DNA from: Kangiella sp.
GTDB lineage: Bacteria > Pseudomonadota > Gammaproteobacteria > Enterobacterales > Kangiellaceae
Direction of reading: 5' to 3'
Assembly (NCBI GenBank): GCA_026195755.1
Contig: JAPHRL010000262.1
Span: 1 to 8,471 of the forward strand
DNA: 8,471 nt
Shown: in pieces, positions 5,950-8,471 of the stretch
Layout of the letters: each line of letters opens with the position of its first letter
How positions within the stretch are numbered: the first letter of the stretch is position 1
Notes under the pieces: generated by a model
Told to the model about the DNA's origin: nothing
What the model saw: only the letters and a program-made list of their open reading frames with translations
Database searches by the model: none
Position numbers and translations under genes: made by a program

Positions 5950-5972
5950 TCACCGACAAGCACTTATATAAT
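5944..5972 (+). promoter_or_regulatory. sigma-70 promoter for sdhCDA
   Basis: TTGTAA (5944-5949), a 17-base spacer and a perfect TATAAT (5967-5972). Transcription would start near 5979, giving a leader of about 130 nt before sdhC. The -35 is shared with the ArcA-like box. No equally good promoter was found for gltA on the other strand. Confidence 0.65.
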
Positions 5973-5979
5973 TTGCCTC

Positions 5980-6109
5980 CGAAACTTTGTATCACTACGG
6001 GGTTCCTGTCTGCAGCGTACTTTTCGGTCGCATTTCACGCAATCAAGCAAGACGGGACACAGAGACTCTCACGCCCTGGCGACCTGGGCAAAAATAGATA
6101 AGATACGTC
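5980..6109 (+). other. sdhC leader with short GC hairpin
   Basis: About 130 nt of predicted untranslated leader, more GC-rich than the promoter region before it and with no ATG. At 6073-6089 it holds a hairpin: GCCC pairs with GGGC, then a T-T mismatch, then GG pairs with CC around a CGA loop. After it come an A-run and the weak ribosome binding region (about 6098-6103). I recognise no riboswitch class. The E. coli sdhC leader is a target of several small RNAs (RyhB, Spot 42, RybB), so post-transcriptional control is plausible here. Confidence 0.4.
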
Positions 6110-6487
6110 GTGAATCAAAAGAGACCAACAAACCTGAATCTTGCTACGATAAGATTCCCTGTACCTGCAATTTCCTCAATTTTGCACCGTATTACAGGCG
6201 TTATATTATTCTTCGCTGTACCCATCCTTTTATGGATGCTACAAAAATCCTTAACCCCAGCCGGCTTCAGTGAATTGCAAACCATGTTTGCAGAGTCATT
6301 TTTATGGCAATTCATACTATGGGCTATTACCACCGCTGTTGCTTATCACGTTATTGCAGGTGTTCGTCACCTGTTAATGGATATGGACATTGGTGAGTCC
6401 TTAGAGGGCGGTCGCCGCGGCGCCTGGTTGGTTATCATTCTATCTGCTATCGCAGCAGTAGCATTAGGAGTATGGGTATGGGCGTAG
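6110..6487 (+). CDS. sdhC: Succinate dehydrogenase cytochrome b556 subunit
   Basis: Inner-membrane anchor of complex II, 125 residues. With SdhD it binds heme b and ubiquinone and takes electrons from the SdhB iron-sulfur subunit. Seen: RPTNLNLATIRFPVPAISSI (5-24) leading into the SILHR motif with Ser23 and Arg27 (E. coli Ser27 and Arg31, quinone site), then AYHVIAGVRHLLMDM (78-92) with heme ligand His80 (E. coli His84). Three membrane segments lie at about 28-46, 66-88 and 105-124. The start is GTG at 6110: an in-frame TAG at 6095 excludes a longer form, and the N-terminus aligns with the family. Its ribosome binding site is weak. Its last 10 bases overlap sdhD. Confidence 0.97.
   Translation: MNQKRPTNLNLATIRFPVPAISSILHRITGVILFFAVPILLWMLQKSLTPAGFSELQTMFAESFLWQFILWAITTAVAYHVIAGVRHLLMDMDIGESLEGGRRGAWLVIILSAIAAVALGVWVWA
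6466..6470 (+). promoter_or_regulatory. Ribosome binding site deciding the sdhD start
   Basis: AGGAG at 6466-6470, inside the end of sdhC, is 1 base before an ATG at 6472 but 7 bases before the in-frame ATG at 6478. The normal spacing favours 6478. Confidence 0.7.
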
Positions 6488-6831
6488 TAACAGCATCTAC
6501 AAGTCTAGGTCGCTCAGGCTTACATGACTGGATTATCCAGCGTGTATCAGCACTCGTTATGCTGGCCTATGTGATTTACCTGGGTTATTTCTTGTGCACA
6601 ACTCCTGAGCTTACTTTCCCGGTATGGCAAGAGTTGTTTACATCAACCTTTATGAAAGTATTCTCTCTACTGGCTCTCTTGTCAGTTATCGGACATGCTT
6701 GGATTGGTTTGTGGATCGTATCTACAGACTATATGCCTAAAGTGGCGATTCGTTTCATCTTCCAAGTATTAGTAATTCTCATCTGTCTTGCGCTGTTAGT
6801 GTGGGGCATTCAGATTTTGTGGAGCCTATAA
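6478..6831 (+). CDS. sdhD: Succinate dehydrogenase hydrophobic membrane anchor subunit
   Basis: Second membrane anchor of complex II, 117 residues from the ATG at 6478 (an ATG two codons upstream has the SD too close). Seen: SLGRSGLHDWIIQR (9-22), which matches the E. coli N-terminal region, then SVIGHAWIGLW (69-79) with heme b ligand His73 (E. coli His71), then TDY at 83-85 with Asp84 and Tyr85 (E. coli Asp82 and Tyr83, quinone site). Three membrane segments lie at about 22-40, 57-80 and 92-115. It overlaps the sdhC stop by 10 bases, a sign of translational coupling, and ends 3 bases before sdhA. Confidence 0.96.
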   Translation: MGVVTASTSLGRSGLHDWIIQRVSALVMLAYVIYLGYFLCTTPELTFPVWQELFTSTFMKVFSLLALLSVIGHAWIGLWIVSTDYMPKVAIRFIFQVLVILICLALLVWGIQILWSL

Positions 6832-6834
6832 AGC

Positions 6835-8471
6835 ATGTCTAACCCAATCTCCTCGATTCCAACCTATACCTTTGATGCGGTAATCGTTGGTGGCGGTGGC
6901 GCTGGTATGCGTGCATCGCTGCAACTGGCGCAAAGTGGCCAGAAAGTCGCATTGATTTCAAAAGTATTCCCAACCCGTTCGCACACAGTTTCTGCTCAAG
7001 GTGGTATTACCGTTGCTTTAGGCAACTCGCACCCAGACGACTGGCGCTGGCACATGTTCGATACCGTTAAAGGTTCGGACTATATTGGTGACCAGGACGC
7101 GATCGAGTACATGTGTGAAAATGGCCCAGCGGCTGTTTATGAACTTGAGCACATGGGTTTGCCTTTCTCGCGCTTGGATAACGGTAAAATTTACCAGCGT
7201 CCTTTTGGCGGCCAATCTAAAGAATTTGGCGGTGAGCAGGCTGCTCGTACCGCTGCTGCAGCTGACCGTACTGGTCACGCTTTGCTACACACTTTATACC
7301 AAGCCAACTTAAAAGCTAACACTCAATTCTTTAATGAGTGGTATGCAATGGACTTGGTTCGTAATGAAGAAGGTGATGTGTGTGGTGTTACAGCAATGTG
7401 CATCGAAACTGGCGAGATCGCCTTATTTAAATCGCGTGCGACAGTTTTCGCAACAGGTGGTTCTGGTCGCATTTATGCTTCAACGACTAATGCCTTGATT
7501 AACACGGGTGACGGTGTGGGTATGGCATTGCGTGCTGGCTTGCCGGTGCAAGATATTGAAATGTGGCAGTTCCACCCAACCGGTATTGCCGGCGCAGGCG
7601 TGCTGGTCACTGAAGGTTGCCGTGGCGAAGGCGGTTACCTGATCAATAAAGACGGCGAGCGCTTCATGGAGCGTTATGCGCCGAACGCAAAAGATTTGGC
7701 GTCGCGTGACGTTGTTGCTCGCTCAATGATGAAAGAAATTTTGGCCGGACGTGGCGCTGGTGCGAATGGCGACCATGTATTCCTGAAGCTTGATCATCTG
7801 GGCGAAGACGTTCTTAACTCTCGCTTACCAGGTATCAGTGAGTTGGCTAAAATCTTTGCTCACGTTGATCCGGCAAAAGATCCAATTCCTGTGGTTCCAA
7901 CCTGTCACTACATGATGGGTGGTATTCCAACCAATAAATATGGCCAGGTAATTGACCGCACTCCTGCTGGCGACGAAAAAATCGTTAAAGGTTTCTACGC
8001 CGTTGGTGAAGTGGCCTGTGTATCGGTACATGGTGCTAACCGTCTGGGCGGTAACTCGTTGCTTGATCTGGTGGTGTTTGGTCGTGCTGCTGGCTTGCAC
8101 CTTGAAGAGTCATTGCGTGAAGGCCTTCAGTTTTCTGACTTTAATGATTCTGATGCAGAGCGTTCTCTTAACCGTTACACCCGTTGGAATGATTCTAACG
8201 ATGGTGAAGATCCAGTTGAGCTTCGTCGCGAGTTACAAAATACTATGCAAAACCATTTCGGTGTATTCCGAACTGGCGACCTGATGAAAGAGGGGCTGGA
8301 CAAGGTTAAGCAACTTCGTGAACGCATGAAAAATGCTCGCCTCAAAGATAAGTCCAAGGCTTTCAACACAGAGCGTGTGGAGTGTCTTGAGCTTGAAAAC
8401 TTGATGGAAGTTGCCTATGCAACTGCAAAGGCTGCTGAGTTCCGTACTGAAAGTCGTGGTGCTCATAGTCG
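6835..8471 (+). CDS. sdhA: Succinate dehydrogenase flavoprotein subunit, C-terminus cut by window edge
   Basis: Catalytic FAD subunit of complex II on the cytoplasmic face of the membrane; oxidises succinate to fumarate and passes electrons to SdhB. I read 545 codons of an expected 588 or so, open to the right edge. Seen: a Rossmann dinucleotide motif VIVGGGGAGMRA (16-27), KVFPTRSHTVSAQGG (43-57) with covalent-FAD His50, QFHPTGIAG (245-253) with His247, ERYAPNAKDLASRDVVARS (278-296) with the catalytic Arg291, PTCHYMMGG (355-363) with His358, and HGANRLGGNSLLDL (399-412) with Arg403. These equal E. coli His45, His242, Arg286, His354 and Arg399. The ATG at 6835 comes 3 bases after the sdhD stop, with GGAG about 10 bases upstream inside sdhD. 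No frameshift was seen. sdhB is expected beyond the right edge. Confidence 0.98.
   Translation, partial: MSNPISSIPTYTFDAVIVGGGGAGMRASLQLAQSGQKVALISKVFPTRSHTVSAQGGITVALGNSHPDDWRWHMFDTVKGSDYIGDQDAIEYMCENGPAAVYELEHMGLPFSRLDNGKIYQRPFGGQSKEFGGEQAARTAAAADRTGHALLHTLYQANLKANTQFFNEWYAMDLVRNEEGDVCGVTAMCIETGEIALFKSRATVFATGGSGRIYASTTNALINTGDGVGMALRAGLPVQDIEMWQFHPTGIAGAGVLVTEGCRGEGGYLINKDGERFMERYAPNAKDLASRDVVARSMMKEILAGRGAGANGDHVFLKLDHLGEDVLNSRLPGISELAKIFAHVDPAKDPIPVVPTCHYMMGGIPTNKYGQVIDRTPAGDEKIVKGFYAVGEVACVSVHGANRLGGNSLLDLVVFGRAAGLHLEESLREGLQFSDFNDSDAERSLNRYTRWNDSNDGEDPVELRRELQNTMQNHFGVFRTGDLMKEGLDKVKQLRERMKNARLKDKSKAFNTERVECLELENLMEVAYATAKAAEFRTESRGAHS

Noticed and set aside
5990..6105. Superficial resemblance of the sdhC leader to a TPP riboswitch (ACGGGGTTCC, ACCTGGGC)
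   Set aside because: The CTGAGA core and the GAACCTGAT segment are absent and the spacing does not fit; sdh is also not a thiamine gene.
7018..8466. Several open frames on both strands within sdhA
   Set aside because: The conserved SdhA frame runs through the whole stretch; the others are shadows.

Overview
The window is a stretch of ordinary gammaproteobacterial chromosome with moderate GC. The gene families, the close match of the SdhC, SdhD, GltA and AsnS motifs to their E. coli counterparts, and the divergent gltA / sdhCDA arrangement all point to Gammaproteobacteria. A marine, Kangiella- or Oceanospirillales-like lineage is my guess from overall feel; the sequence does not prove it. I see no mobile element, CRISPR array, rRNA or tRNA gene.

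Layout. Positions 1-1498 (minus strand) hold a small DUF1289 cysteine protein followed by asnS (asparaginyl-tRNA synthetase), whose C-terminus lies beyond the left edge. Positions 1687-2636 (plus strand) hold a compact pair: a free methionine-(R)-sulfoxide reductase of the GAF type (msrC) and a VOC/glyoxalase-fold metalloprotein. Facing them on the minus strand, a long-form tryptophan 2,3-dioxygenase (kynA, 3180-4259) is followed 8 bases later by an unrecognised secreted protein (2641-3171). The unknown gene ends 4 bases from the VOC gene, tail to tail.

Positions 4372-5769 (minus) hold gltA (type II citrate synthase of the E. coli kind) with a tidy 3' region: a 16-bp tandem duplication spanning the stop codon, an AT-rich hairpin, then a strong intrinsic terminator. 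A 340-bp divergent regulatory region separates gltA from sdhCDA on the plus strand. It carries several inverted repeats near gltA, a near-consensus ArcA-type box overlapping the -35 of a good sigma-70 promoter facing sdhC, and a leader of about 130 nt. SdhC and SdhD (membrane anchor, heme b and quinone site) and SdhA (FAD subunit, truncated by the right edge) follow as a tightly packed operon.

How they work together: gltA and sdh are TCA-cycle genes sharing one control region, and the ArcA-like box suggests redox control as in E. coli. The msrC/VOC pair looks like small-molecule repair or detoxification. KynA opens tryptophan catabolism, but no other kynurenine-pathway gene is in view. I found no convincing undescribed system. 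The items most worth a second look are the unknown secreted protein coupled to a eukaryote-like KynA, the structured sdh leader, the repeat cluster upstream of gltA, and the duplicated gltA 3' end.
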